64,000 bases of DNA from CAVPDE01 sp964580575. GTDB lineage: Bacteria; Desulfobacterota; DSM-4660; Desulfatiglandales; HGW-15. The notes below the pieces were generated by a model. The model saw only the letters and a program-made list of their open reading frames with translations, was not told the DNA's origin and did no database searches. A program made the position numbers and the translations under genes. The stretch lies in contig CAZOLJ010000008.1 of the NCBI GenBank assembly GCA_964580575.1, positions 1 through 64,000 of the forward strand, read 5' to 3'. The first letter of the stretch is position 1. Each line of letters opens with the position of its first letter. Shown one piece after another: positions 24,799-34,750 of this stretch.

Positions 24799-26214
24799 TT
24801 GGAAGCGGCACTGAAGAAGTTTCTTGAACCTCAAAGCGTCGCAGTCATCGGAGCCTCGGCCACGGCCGGCAAAGGTGGGAACGATATCATCAGGAATATT
24901 CAAAGCAATGATTTCCGCGGGAACCTCTATCTCGTGAACCCCAGGGGAGGAGAGATCCTGGGGGTCAGGGTTTTCAAATCCATCGCTGATCTTCCTGCGG
25001 GCATTGACCTTGCCGTGCTCGTCCTGCCTGCCTCAGCCAGCATCCAGGCGTTGAAAGAGTGCGCCGAAAAGGGAATGAAAGCGGCGGTAATGGTGGCAGG
25101 AGGTTTCGCCGAAGTCGATGACCAGGGAGAAGAACTCCAGGAGGAAATTCTCAAAGTCGTCCGGGAGACGGGAATGCGTGTTCTGGGGCCGAACACGTCG
25201 GGACTTCTCTCCATGCCGCAACATGTTGCAGCCAGTTTTTTCCCCCTCGGGAAGGTCCCTCGTGGAAACATCTCCTACATTGCTCAAACAGGGAACTTCG
25301 CTACCCACAGCATGCGCTACATCATGTCATCGGAAAACTACGGCGTGGCGCGAGTGATCGGGCTGGGAAACAAAACGGATGTGGAGGAGAGTGAGGCCCT
25401 CGAGTATCTGGGGGAGGATCCTGAGACAAAGGCCATATTGCTCTACCTGGAAAGCTTCAAGAGACCCAGGCGTTTCCTGGAGGTTGCTCGAAAAGTGACG
25501 CGTCATAAACCGGTCCTGTTGCTCAAAGGAGGAAGCACGGAGAAGGGAGCCAAGGCCGCCGTCACTCACACGGCAGCCATGGCCGCGGACGATCGCCTAG
25601 TGAGCGGGGCCCTGCGCCAGGCCGGGGTGGTCCGCATGTCTAAATACTCCGACCTTGTTCTGGCTGCAAAGGCTCTTGCCCTCATGCCTCTCCCCAAGGG
25701 AAGAGGCGTGGGGGTGCTCGCTCCCTCAGGGGCCATGGCCGTTTGTATGACGGACCTCTGTGAGCGGAACCTGCAACTCCGAGTCCCGGACCTGACGGAG
25801 CCATCGCGGAGCCGCCTTCAGACCATCAGCCCAACCTTCATTCGAATGAGAAACCCTGTGGACATCTGGCCGAGCGCCACCCTCCACGGTGCAGAAACCG
25901 CCTATCGTGAAGGAATGGAGACCGTGCTGATGGACTCCCATATCGACGCGGTGGTCTCCATCCTCATGCTCACGGATGAAACCGGAGCGCCACCACTGGA
26001 TTTTGTAGTGGATCTATCGCGCCGCTTTCCGCAAAAGCCGATCTACGTGAGTTGCAGCGGACAAAAGAAACATATGGAAGCGGCCAAGGCTTTTCTCGAG
26101 CCAAGAGGGGTTCCCACTTTTTGGTTTGCCGAAGAGGCGCTGGAAGCGCTGAGCTTTGCCATACAGTGCCGGGAAGCCATGGAGCGAAAGGGGAGGCCAG
26201 GTCATGAGGGCTGA
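24799..26214 (+). CDS. ADP-forming acyl-CoA synthetase alpha-type protein (CoA-binding + ligase domains)
   Basis: 471 residues from a TTG start at 24799, chosen because GGAGGAGGG stands six bases upstream and the LEAALKKFLEPQSVAVIGAS start matches relatives. Order: CoA-binding Rossmann domain (SVAVIGASATAGKGGN), ligase subdomains with GPNTSGLLSMP, and GGSTEKGAKAAVTHTAAMA, which contains the conserved His region. It lacks the ATP-grasp (beta) half, so a separate beta subunit must complete ATP-dependent acyl-CoA formation or hydrolysis coupled to ADP phosphorylation. A like-sized paralogue is at 58309-59724 and a wrecked one at 46361-46694. The stop overlaps the start of the transglutaminase-like gene. 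Confidence 0.85.
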   Translation: MEAALKKFLEPQSVAVIGASATAGKGGNDIIRNIQSNDFRGNLYLVNPRGGEILGVRVFKSIADLPAGIDLAVLVLPASASIQALKECAEKGMKAAVMVAGGFAEVDDQGEELQEEILKVVRETGMRVLGPNTSGLLSMPQHVAASFFPLGKVPRGNISYIAQTGNFATHSMRYIMSSENYGVARVIGLGNKTDVEESEALEYLGEDPETKAILLYLESFKRPRRFLEVARKVTRHKPVLLLKGGSTEKGAKAAVTHTAAMAADDRLVSGALRQAGVVRMSKYSDLVLAAKALALMPLPKGRGVGVLAPSGAMAVCMTDLCERNLQLRVPDLTEPSRSRLQTISPTFIRMRNPVDIWPSATLHGAETAYREGMETVLMDSHIDAVVSILMLTDETGAPPLDFVVDLSRRFPQKPIYVSCSGQKKHMEAAKAFLEPRGVPTFWFAEEALEALSFAIQCREAMERKGRPGHEG

Positions 26215-26878
26215 TCCTTTTGGAGAAACGCTGATGAGATCCGAGCAAAGGATCATGAAAAGGCTGACGAGTCCTGGCAGAATACAGGAGTTTCTTGACG
26301 AGACAAGCTACTCCACGGAGGACATCTATCGCTGTCCCTTCCGCGTTCTGCGCGAGCGCAGGGCTCACTGCTTTGACGGCGCGGTTTTCGCAGCAGCGGC
26401 GCTGCGGAAACTCGGTTTCCCTCCTCTGGTCCTGGAACTCGTTCCCAATGAAAGGGATGACGACCACCTGATTGCTCTTTACAAGCTCGAGGGCTTGTGG
26501 GGAGCGGTGGCCAAGTCCAATTTTGTGGGTCTTCGGTTTAGGGAGCCCCTGTTCCGGAACCTGAGAGAGTTGGTCCTTTCCTATTTTGAACAGTTCTTCA
26601 ATGTGGCCGGCGAAAAGACACTCCGGGCCTACACCCTGCCGCTGGACCTGGCGCGCTTTGACGCGCTGGGATGGAGCTCGCAGGATGGGCCTATGGATCT
26701 CATTGCAGAAGCGCTCGATAAGAAACGCAGAGTTTCCATCATCACGGACAAGGCGGTGCGGCAACTGTCCCTGGCGGACGAGCGATCGCGCAAAGCCGGC
26801 TTGCTCGGAGCGGATGAAGCAGGGCTTTTCACCCCCTCCCCTCCGTCTTCCCCCTTGCTTTCGAAAGGCAAGGGGTGA
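26204..26878 (+). CDS. Transglutaminase-like protein
   Basis: 224 residues. The stretch RRAHCFDGAVFAAAALRKLG, with Cys56, followed by LVLELVPN and DDDHLIALY with His88, matches the Cys-His order of the microbial transglutaminase-like (cysteine protease) fold. The start ATG overlaps the previous stop (11-base overlap, GGGGAGG upstream), so it is co-translated with the acyl-CoA synthetase gene. The last ~16 residues (TPSPPSSPLLSKGKG) are encoded by the dispersed C-rich repeat and are probably not part of the fold. Target unknown. Confidence 0.68.
   Translation: MRADPFGETLMRSEQRIMKRLTSPGRIQEFLDETSYSTEDIYRCPFRVLRERRAHCFDGAVFAAAALRKLGFPPLVLELVPNERDDDHLIALYKLEGLWGAVAKSNFVGLRFREPLFRNLRELVLSYFEQFFNVAGEKTLRAYTLPLDLARFDALGWSSQDGPMDLIAEALDKKRRVSIITDKAVRQLSLADERSRKAGLLGADEAGLFTPSPPSSPLLSKGKG
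26831..26878. repeat. Dispersed C-rich palindromic repeat, copy 4 (inside a gene end)
   Basis: CACCCCCTCCCCTCCGTC, then CCCCCTTGCTTTCGAAAGG with an inner palindrome CCTTGCTTTCGAAAGGCAAGG. It supplies the C-terminal codons and stop of the transglutaminase-like gene. Confidence 0.65.
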
Positions 26879-27046
26879 ATCTTTCCCTGAGCTCACGAGC
26901 TTCTGAGTGCACACAACGGAGACCGGGGATAAAATCGGTCACGCTATAGCATTTTCGAAAAACGAGATTAATATTCTTGTCCAGGCAATGACCATGAAAC
27001 AGAGAAAGCGATTGATGAGAGCCGCAATCAATGGAGATAGGTTTCA

Positions 27047-28189
27047 GTGAGATTCTTTCTCTTCATCACCACGTTCACTTCGATTTATGCCAGCATGCAC
27101 GTTTATGCGTTCCTCAAACTGCGCAGAGCCGTGGCCCTGAGCGGTATCGCCACCGCTCTGATTGCAGTCCTCATGATCCTCATGATCCTGACACCGATCA
27201 TCGTCAGGGTCGTGGAATCGGCTGAGTTTGAAAGGACGGCGAAGGTTTTCGCCTATGGGGGATACACCTGGATGGGCCTCCTGTTTCTGTTCTTCGCGGC
27301 CTCTTTCACGCTCGACGTGTGGCGCTTCCTGGTTTATGCGGCCGAAGGCCTGCTGAAGGCGAGTCTAGACGTCGTCAGATTCTCAGCTCGTCAGGCGTTC
27401 TTCCTCCCTCTCTTTGCCTCCGTGATCGCGGCAGGGTACGGACTCTTCGAGGCCATGAACATCCGGACGGAGATTCTTGTGCTCAAGTCTCCAAAAATCA
27501 CCAGACCGATTCGAATCGCCCAGATCTCGGATGTGCACCTGGGCCTTCTGGTCCGTGAGCCCAGGCTGTCGAGGATCCTGGAGAAAGTTACGGCCGCTTC
27601 CCCAGATATCTTCGTTTCCACCGGCGACTTGGTGGACGGTCAGACAGACAGCCTGAACGGGGTGGGTATTTTGCTGAGAGACGTCAAAGCCCCTCTGGGA
27701 AAATATGCTATCACCGGCAATCATGAGTTCTATGCAGGTCTGGATCGGTCCCTGGAATTCATGAAGCAGGCCGGATTCCATGTGCTCCGGGGACAAGGGA
27801 CGAGCGTGGCAGGATTGATCACTATCGCCGGTGTCGATGACCCCGTGGTGAGAGGTTACGGCCCATCGAGGGAAGTGCCGGAAAGAGAAATCCTTTCCGG
27901 ACTTCCTAAAGACAAATTCACTCTCTTTCTGAAACACAGGCCTGACGTGGAAAAAAGCTCGGTAGGTCTTTTCGATTTGCAGCTCTCAGGTCATGCCCAC
28001 AAGGGCCAGATTTTTCCTTGGACCCTCATCGTCCGTCTCGTTCACCCACAACTTGCCGGACTCTATGACCTGCCCTCGGGATCGTCGCTTTACGTGAGCA
28101 GAGGCTCGGGAACATGGGGCCCACCCATCCGGTTTCTTGCACCGCCCGAGGTGACGGTCATCGACCTGGTGCCGGGAGCCCCGATGTGA
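27047..28189 (+). CDS. Membrane-anchored metallophosphoesterase
   Basis: 380 residues. The first ~140 residues hold about four membrane segments (for example IATALIAVLMILMILTPIIV and YGGYTWMGLLFLFFAAS). The rest is a calcineurin-like phosphoesterase with all metal-binding motifs: DVH (QISDVHLG), GDLVDG, GNHEF and GHAHKGQ. Family members of this YkuE/YaeI layout are associated with membrane lipids such as UDP-diacylglucosamine analogues, but the substrate here is open. Start GTG 27047 with GGAG ten bases upstream. Probably in the same unit as the two preceding genes, after a 168-base gap with nothing notable. Confidence 0.87.
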   Translation: MRFFLFITTFTSIYASMHVYAFLKLRRAVALSGIATALIAVLMILMILTPIIVRVVESAEFERTAKVFAYGGYTWMGLLFLFFAASFTLDVWRFLVYAAEGLLKASLDVVRFSARQAFFLPLFASVIAAGYGLFEAMNIRTEILVLKSPKITRPIRIAQISDVHLGLLVREPRLSRILEKVTAASPDIFVSTGDLVDGQTDSLNGVGILLRDVKAPLGKYAITGNHEFYAGLDRSLEFMKQAGFHVLRGQGTSVAGLITIAGVDDPVVRGYGPSREVPEREILSGLPKDKFTLFLKHRPDVEKSSVGLFDLQLSGHAHKGQIFPWTLIVRLVHPQLAGLYDLPSGSSLYVSRGSGTWGPPIRFLAPPEVTVIDLVPGAPM

Positions 28190-28426
28190 AAGAAAGGGCA
28201 CCCTCCTCCAGACGGGCGGCGCTCCGGTGCCGTCCGGGCAACGGCCTGTTTCCCATTGACAGGCAAGCCCAAATCGTCCATATTTCGTTTCACTCGCCTT
28301 CGCCAGATGCCCCGTGCTCCGGAACGGGGGAGGCATGGCGAGAGGGGACTGCGGCGCAGTTCCGCTGGTCGTTTCCCCTGATGCCCGCGCTCCCGCGCGG
28401 GGAGCTTCACTGGAAGTGAGGCCACG

Positions 28427-29281
28427 ATGGCAAACGAGATCCTCAACCGCTTTGATTTAGCCGGAAGAACAGCCGCCGTCACCGGCGGGGGCGGCGATCT
28501 TTGCGGCCATATGGTCGAGGTCCTCGGCGCCATGGGCGTGAAAGTGGCTGTGATCGATGTCCGCCTGGACAAGGCCGAAGCCCGTGCCCAATCCGTGTCC
28601 AGAGCCGGCGGGGTCGCCGAGGCGTATCGATGTGATATCCTGAATGCGGACCAGCTCAGGGGCTGTTACGATGGGGTCTGTCGCCGGTGGGGGCCGCCGG
28701 ATTTTCTAATCAATGGCGCCGGGGGCAACGACCCGCGGGGAAGCACCTCGGACGAATTCCACGAGCCTAAGAAACCTCCGGAACCGGATGGAAAATCTTT
28801 CTTCGATCTCGACCCCGCCGGGTTCCGCCAGGTGTTCGATCTCAACTTCCTGGGCACCTTTCTGGTGACCCAGGTTTTTTCCAAGGGAATGGTGACAAAG
28901 GGCAAGGGGGCTATTGTCAACATCTCTTCCATGAGCGCCTTCACGCCGCTCACCAAGGTGGCGGCCTACTCGGCTGCCAAGGCTTCCGTAAGCAACTTCA
29001 CGCGCTGGCTGGCGGTTCATTTTTCCCGCACCGGGGTGCGGGTCAATGCCCTTGCCCCGGGGTTTTTCATGACCGAACAGCTGAAATTTCTGCACATCGA
29101 TCGGAACACAGGTGAACTGCTGCCGCGTGCGCAAAAGGTGATCGCCCACACCCCCATGGGCCGCTACGGGGAGCCGGACGATCTGATCGGCACTCTCCTC
29201 TGGCTGCTGTCGGATGCGTCGAGTTACGTGACCGGAGTCGTGGTGCCCGTAGACGGAGGGTTTTCCTCTTATTCGATTTGA
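28427..29281 (+). CDS. SDR-family oxidoreductase, D-mannonate/fructuronate reductase-like
   Basis: 284 residues: cofactor motif TGGGGDLCG, an NAD-preferring acidic end (VIDVRLD), NGAGGNDPRG, catalytic Ser in ISSMSAF, YSAAK and the late VPVDGGFSSYSI. The long loop after NGAGGN containing DEFHEP and SFFDLD is typical of the UxuB/YjmF-type SDR group that oxidises or reduces hexonates. It leads a carbohydrate cluster (ABC importer, HAD phosphatase, transaldolase). The 237-base gap upstream is G/C-rich and holds only short palindromes. Confidence 0.8.
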   Translation: MANEILNRFDLAGRTAAVTGGGGDLCGHMVEVLGAMGVKVAVIDVRLDKAEARAQSVSRAGGVAEAYRCDILNADQLRGCYDGVCRRWGPPDFLINGAGGNDPRGSTSDEFHEPKKPPEPDGKSFFDLDPAGFRQVFDLNFLGTFLVTQVFSKGMVTKGKGAIVNISSMSAFTPLTKVAAYSAAKASVSNFTRWLAVHFSRTGVRVNALAPGFFMTEQLKFLHIDRNTGELLPRAQKVIAHTPMGRYGEPDDLIGTLLWLLSDASSYVTGVVVPVDGGFSSYSI

Positions 29282-29359
29282 CACTTTTCCGTGCAAATAG
29301 GCCAAGGATGCAGATGGGCTTTTTTCAGCAGCCTGTTAATCTCCAGCGAGGAATGCGGA

Positions 29360-30463
<1,104 letters not shown>

Positions 30464-30522
30464 AGACTGTTCAACTGGAGACTCGATCAACAACTGAAAC
30501 CCATTTAGGAGGGAGGTATCCC

Positions 30523-31824
30523 ATGAGAAAGATTGCATTCTTTATGTTGATGGCTTTGCTGTGCGCAGTGACGGTGTCTGGAACTGCCCTGGCCCAGGTG
30601 GACTGGAAGCAGTTTCAGGGAACTGAGATTCGGTTCCTGATGAACAAACACCCCTTCACGACCTTCATTGAACCCAAGATCCCCGAGTTCGAGAAGCTGA
30701 CCGGCATCAAGGTCGTCTTCGAGGTCTTTCCCGAGGATCAATACCGCAACAAACGCACCATCGAGCTCAATGCCGGCGGCAAGCTGGACGGCTACATGAT
30801 CATGCCCGGACAGGACGATCTGTACTACTCGAAGGCAGGCTGGCTGCAGCCCCTGGACGACTACATCAAGGACCCCAAGTTGACTGACGCCGCCTGGGAC
30901 CCCAAAGACTTTTTCAAGAGCTTCACTCAAGCGTCGACGGTGGCCGGCAAGCAGATCGGCGTTGTCATCAACGCCGAAACTTCACTGCTGTCCTACCGCA
31001 AGGACCTGTTCGACCAGTTCAAGGTCAAGGTCCCCGCGACCATGAAGGAACTGGAGGAGACCGCCAAGTTCTTCCACGGCAAGGAGGTTGATGGCAAGAA
31101 AATGGTGGGCATCACCCTGCGCGGAAAGGGCGCTGCCGCAACCTCCCAGTGGGTGGACTTCCTCTACAGCTTCGGCGGGTCCTGGACCAACGCCCAGGGC
31201 AAGTCGAACCTCGCCTCTGCCCAGAGCATCGCGGCCTTCAAGTTCTACGGCGACCTTCTGAGGAATTACGGGCCCGAGGGCGGCACCATGCTGCACTGGG
31301 CCGAAAGCACCTCCGTCTTCATGGAGGGCAAGGCCGCCATGATTTATGACGCCAACGTGTTCAAATCCCTGTACGAGAATCCCAAGGAATCGAAGGTTGC
31401 CGGCAAGGTCGGGTACGCCGTGATTCCGGCGGGCCCAGCAGGAAGCGTACCCCATGTTTCCAACTGGAGCCTGTCCATCAACAAGAACAGCGCCCCGGCA
31501 CGGCAGAAGGCGGCCTGGTTGTTTATCCAGTGGGCCACCAACAAACCAAACGCCCTGGGTGCACTGCTGGCCGGGGTCCCGGCAGGTCGGGCCTCGGCCT
31601 GGGATTCCGCAGAATACAAGGCTGGGGACAAGCAGCCGGACTGGACGGCCTCTACGAAGAAGTCTTTTGAGCTCGGCAACCCCCAGTGGAACCCGCCCGT
31701 CATCAACGTGCCAGAGATCCGCGACATTACCGGTCAGGTGATCGTGGACGCCATCCAAGGCAAGGACGTGGCTGAGTCGGCGAAGAAGGCCGCCGAGCTG
31801 ATGGACAAGAAGATGGAGATCTAA
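30523..31824 (+). CDS. ABC transporter sugar-binding protein
   Basis: 433 residues with a cleavable signal peptide (MRKIAFFMLMALLCAVTVSG...ALAQ) and family-1 extracellular solute-binding features (IPEFEKLTGIKVVFEVFPED, then MEGKAAMIYDAN and WLFIQWATNKPNA). It lacks a lipobox Cys, so it is a soluble periplasmic receptor. AGGAGGGAGG precedes the start. It delivers a sugar or polyol to the two permeases downstream. Ligand unknown. Confidence 0.92.
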   Translation: MRKIAFFMLMALLCAVTVSGTALAQVDWKQFQGTEIRFLMNKHPFTTFIEPKIPEFEKLTGIKVVFEVFPEDQYRNKRTIELNAGGKLDGYMIMPGQDDLYYSKAGWLQPLDDYIKDPKLTDAAWDPKDFFKSFTQASTVAGKQIGVVINAETSLLSYRKDLFDQFKVKVPATMKELEETAKFFHGKEVDGKKMVGITLRGKGAAATSQWVDFLYSFGGSWTNAQGKSNLASAQSIAAFKFYGDLLRNYGPEGGTMLHWAESTSVFMEGKAAMIYDANVFKSLYENPKESKVAGKVGYAVIPAGPAGSVPHVSNWSLSINKNSAPARQKAAWLFIQWATNKPNALGALLAGVPAGRASAWDSAEYKAGDKQPDWTASTKKSFELGNPQWNPPVINVPEIRDITGQVIVDAIQGKDVAESAKKAAELMDKKMEI

Positions 31825-31869
31825 ACTCTTGCCGACGGATTTGATGGTTAACCGTTAAGGCCCTTACCA

Positions 31870-31909
31870 CTCCCTCTCCCCCAAGCTGGGGGAGAGGGGA
31901 AGGGTGAAC
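31870..31909. repeat. Dispersed C-rich palindromic repeat, copy 5
   Basis: CTCCCTCTCCCCCAAGCTGG faces GGGAGAGGGGAAGGGTGA, with the perfect core CCCTCTCCCCC-AAGCT-GGGGGAGAGGG. It sits between the binding-protein and first permease genes, where a hairpin commonly stabilises abundant binding-protein mRNA. Confidence 0.8.
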
Positions 31910-31955
31910 CTATCGACCCTCTGTCGGCATTTTCGCCTATTACAGAACCACGACC

Positions 31956-32849
31956 ATGAGCAACACTCTTACCACCGTCAGCCGCTTTGTGGATCGACGT
32001 CAGTCGCTGGTTTATCCGGCGCCGGCGGTGATCGTGCTGTTTCTGATCGTGGTGCTTCCCATCGCCTTCAACCTGTATCTCGCTTTCACCAAGTGGACCG
32101 TCGGACTGGGTCAGCCGCGCTTCATCGGCCTCGACAACTTCATCGAACTGATCTCGGACGAGCGTGTCCTGAACGGGATCAAGGTGATGGTTTATTTCAG
32201 CGGGCTGAGCCTTTTCCTCGAACTGGCGCTGGGGCTTCTCATCGCGTTGTACTTCAATCGCGAATTCAGGGGCAGCGAGGCTGTCCAGGCCATCTATATC
32301 TTCCCCTTTGCCGCGACCCCGGTGGCTGTCGCGCTGATCTGGCGGGTCATGCTGAATCCCGAGATCGGGGTGCTGAACTACCTGCTGCGCAGCATCGGGC
32401 TGCCGGGCAGCCTGTGGGTGAGCGGCGAGCATACCGCCGTCCTTTCGCTGGTGATGGTGGATGTGTGGAAGTGGACTCCCATGATCACCCTCATCGTGCT
32501 GGCGGGGCTCAAATCCCTGCCGCCGGACCCCTACGAGGCCGCCCGCATCGACGGGGCAACCGCGCTGCAGATCTTCTGGTACATCACTCTGCCCCTGATC
32601 CGGCCGGTGCTGATCGCGGCCCTGATGCTCCGTTCGCTGGACAACCTCAAGGAATTCGACATGATCTACACCATCACCCAAGGGGGCCCTGGCATCGCCT
32701 CAGAAACCCTGTACCTTTATTCCTATCAGGTCGGGTTCGGCTTCTTCAAAGCCGGCTACGGCTCAGCTCTCATGGTGGTGGTGTTTATGATCGTGCTGGT
32801 CTTCAACGTGATCATGAACCGGATGCGGCTCAGCGCTCTGGACCGCTGA
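31956..32849 (+). CDS. Sugar ABC transporter permease (MalF/UgpA type)
   Basis: 297 residues, six hydrophobic segments and the cytoplasmic EAA motif YEAARIDGATALQIFWYITL, which contacts the ATPase. ATG 31956 follows a weak ribosome site. It forms the channel with the next permease. Confidence 0.92.
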   Translation: MSNTLTTVSRFVDRRQSLVYPAPAVIVLFLIVVLPIAFNLYLAFTKWTVGLGQPRFIGLDNFIELISDERVLNGIKVMVYFSGLSLFLELALGLLIALYFNREFRGSEAVQAIYIFPFAATPVAVALIWRVMLNPEIGVLNYLLRSIGLPGSLWVSGEHTAVLSLVMVDVWKWTPMITLIVLAGLKSLPPDPYEAARIDGATALQIFWYITLPLIRPVLIAALMLRSLDNLKEFDMIYTITQGGPGIASETLYLYSYQVGFGFFKAGYGSALMVVVFMIVLVFNVIMNRMRLSALDR

Positions 32850-32859
32850 CGGTAATGGC

Positions 32860-33699
32860 GTGCGAGAGACGATGACGAAGCGAGCTGCCGTCAAGACCTT
32901 CCGAACCACGCTCTTCTATGCGGGCGCTGCGGGCCTGTGCGTGCCGCCGCTGTTTGTCTTCGCCTGGATGATCATGACCGGACTCAAAACCGGCGTGCAG
33001 AACATCGCTTACCCGCCGGAGTTCCTTTTCACGCCCACACTAGAAAACTTCAAGGCGGTGTTTGAGCAGCACAATTTTTTCCGTTACCTGATGAACAGTC
33101 TCATCATTGCCACCCTGTCCACGGGGCTCTCTCTGGTGCTGGGGCTGCCGGCGGCCTATTCCATCGCCAAGTACCGGCAGAGCAAGATCGGCATCATCAT
33201 CCTGCTCGCCCGCATGACTCCTTTTGTGAGCTACCTGCTGCCCTGGTACATCATTTTCCGATACCTGAAGCTCATCGACACCTACACGGCGCTGACCCTG
33301 ACCCACCTGATCATCACGCTGCCCATGGTGGCCTGGCTCATGGTGGCCTTTTTTGAAAGCGTGCCGGCCGAGCTGGAAGATGCGGCTATGATCGACGGAT
33401 GCTCGCGGCTGAAAACCTTTCTCATCATCGTTCTGCCCCTGGTGCGAAACGGTATCGCGACCTCGGCCATCATGTCGTTCATCTTCTCCTGGAACCAGTT
33501 TCTTTTCTCGCTGATTCTCTCCGGCCCTCAGACCAAGACCGTGCCGGTGGCCGTCTACAACTTTATCTCCTACGGCAAGATCGACTGGGCCGGCATCGGC
33601 GCCGCCGCCACCCTCATCGTCCTTCCGGTTTCGGTGTTTGCCTTCTTCGTGCGCAAGACCATTGTGCAGGGGCTCACGATGGGGGCTTTGAAGGACTAG
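32860..33699 (+). CDS. Sugar ABC transporter permease (MalG/UgpE type)
   Basis: 279 residues from GTG 32860 (ATG at 32872 is an equal alternative; neither has a strong ribosome site). It has six hydrophobic segments and the EAA-like motif LEDAAMIDGCSRLKTF. It follows the MalF-type gene after 10 bases and completes the importer. Confidence 0.92.
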   Translation: MRETMTKRAAVKTFRTTLFYAGAAGLCVPPLFVFAWMIMTGLKTGVQNIAYPPEFLFTPTLENFKAVFEQHNFFRYLMNSLIIATLSTGLSLVLGLPAAYSIAKYRQSKIGIIILLARMTPFVSYLLPWYIIFRYLKLIDTYTALTLTHLIITLPMVAWLMVAFFESVPAELEDAAMIDGCSRLKTFLIIVLPLVRNGIATSAIMSFIFSWNQFLFSLILSGPQTKTVPVAVYNFISYGKIDWAGIGAAATLIVLPVSVFAFFVRKTIVQGLTMGALKD

Positions 33700-33761
33700 C
33701 GGGTAGCTGAAAAACGCGCGCTTTTAGGCGAGGATTTAGCTATGGTTTCTACGCTTGACGC

Positions 33762-33846
33762 AGGCACAAAGTTGCAAAGGCACAAAGGCACAAAGCAGAA
33801 AAACCGTTCCGCTCTGTACCTTTGCCCCTCTGTGCCTTTGTCCCTC
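33762..33846. repeat. GGCACAAAG hairpin repeat, copy 3
   Basis: Left arm 33762-33795, a loop beginning CAGAAAAACCGTT and right arm 33813-33846. The 13-base loop start is identical in copies 1 and 2, while the right arms differ by a few compensating or neutral changes. Confidence 0.88.
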
Positions 33847-33882
33847 AAGGTGTTGGCCTCAGCCGACAGTGGCTGACTTCGT

Positions 33883-34668
33883 ATGATCGACCTCTCAGTA
33901 AACTCAAACGTAATCCGTGACGTGAGCCTCGTGATCTTCGACAAGGACGGGACCCTGATCGAGCTCTACCCCTACTGGTCGCAGATGGTGGAGCTGCGCG
34001 CCAGGATCGTCTGCGAAACGTTGGGATTGGGCACGGAACATGAAGCAGGCCTTCGGTGGGCGCTGGGTGTGGATGAGAAAGCCGGACGTCTCCGGCAGGA
34101 CGGGCCTGTGGGCCTCAAGAAGCGCGAGATCGTCCTCAAATCAGCCACGGATTATCTTGACGGGATCGGCCTCAGAGACACCTTGGCGATCTGCGAACAG
34201 GCCTTCGATCGTGCTGACGAGATCTCGATTGGTAATCCAGGCCAATTCATCCGGCCCATCCAGGGCGCGGTGTCCCTGATGAGTGCGCTTCGGGATCGCG
34301 GTTGCCGCATTGCGTTGGCTACAGTGGACATCGGGCGACGAGCCCGTCTGGCCATGGAGTTTATGGGCGTCATCGACAAGCTTGACCTGATCATCGGTGG
34401 AGAAGAGGTGGCCCGCGGAAAACCTGATCCCGAGATGATCCACATCATCCTCGACCGCTTGGGGATCGGCAGCTCAAAGGCCGTCATGGTCGGGGACGCG
34501 CTCAGCGATGTGCAAATGGGAATCAACGCCGGCCTCAAGGCATCCATCGGCGTGCTCACGGGGTTTGCCGCCGAAGATCAGTTCCGGATCCTCACCCCTT
34601 TCATTGCCCGGGATGTGTCGGAGCTCAGCGTACGCCGTTCTTTCCCCTCCCCTGGTGGGAGGGGATAA
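33883..34668 (+). CDS. HAD-superfamily hydrolase (phosphatase)
   Basis: 261 residues. Motif I is FDKDGTL, motif II Thr lies in ALATVD, motif III Lys in ARGKPDPEM and motif IV is VMVGDALSDVQMG, all in order for a Gph/PGP-type HAD phosphatase. It presumably dephosphorylates a sugar or polyol phosphate in this cluster (inferred from its neighbours). The C-terminal residues RRSFPSPGGRG come from the C-rich repeat at 34641, so the original stop may have been displaced. Confidence 0.85.
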   Translation: MIDLSVNSNVIRDVSLVIFDKDGTLIELYPYWSQMVELRARIVCETLGLGTEHEAGLRWALGVDEKAGRLRQDGPVGLKKREIVLKSATDYLDGIGLRDTLAICEQAFDRADEISIGNPGQFIRPIQGAVSLMSALRDRGCRIALATVDIGRRARLAMEFMGVIDKLDLIIGGEEVARGKPDPEMIHIILDRLGIGSSKAVMVGDALSDVQMGINAGLKASIGVLTGFAAEDQFRILTPFIARDVSELSVRRSFPSPGGRG

Positions 34669-34680
34669 AGGGGAGGGGGC
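34641..34680. repeat. Dispersed C-rich palindromic repeat, copy 6 (gene end)
   Basis: TTTCCCCTCCCCTGG then TGGGAGGGGATAAAGGGGAGG. It encodes the final residues and stop of the HAD gene. Confidence 0.65.
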
Positions 34681-34750
34681 AACAAACGGAAACTTCGCTA
34701 TTGCGATTGAACTTACAGTTCGTACAATGAATCGAAAAAGGAGAAATACA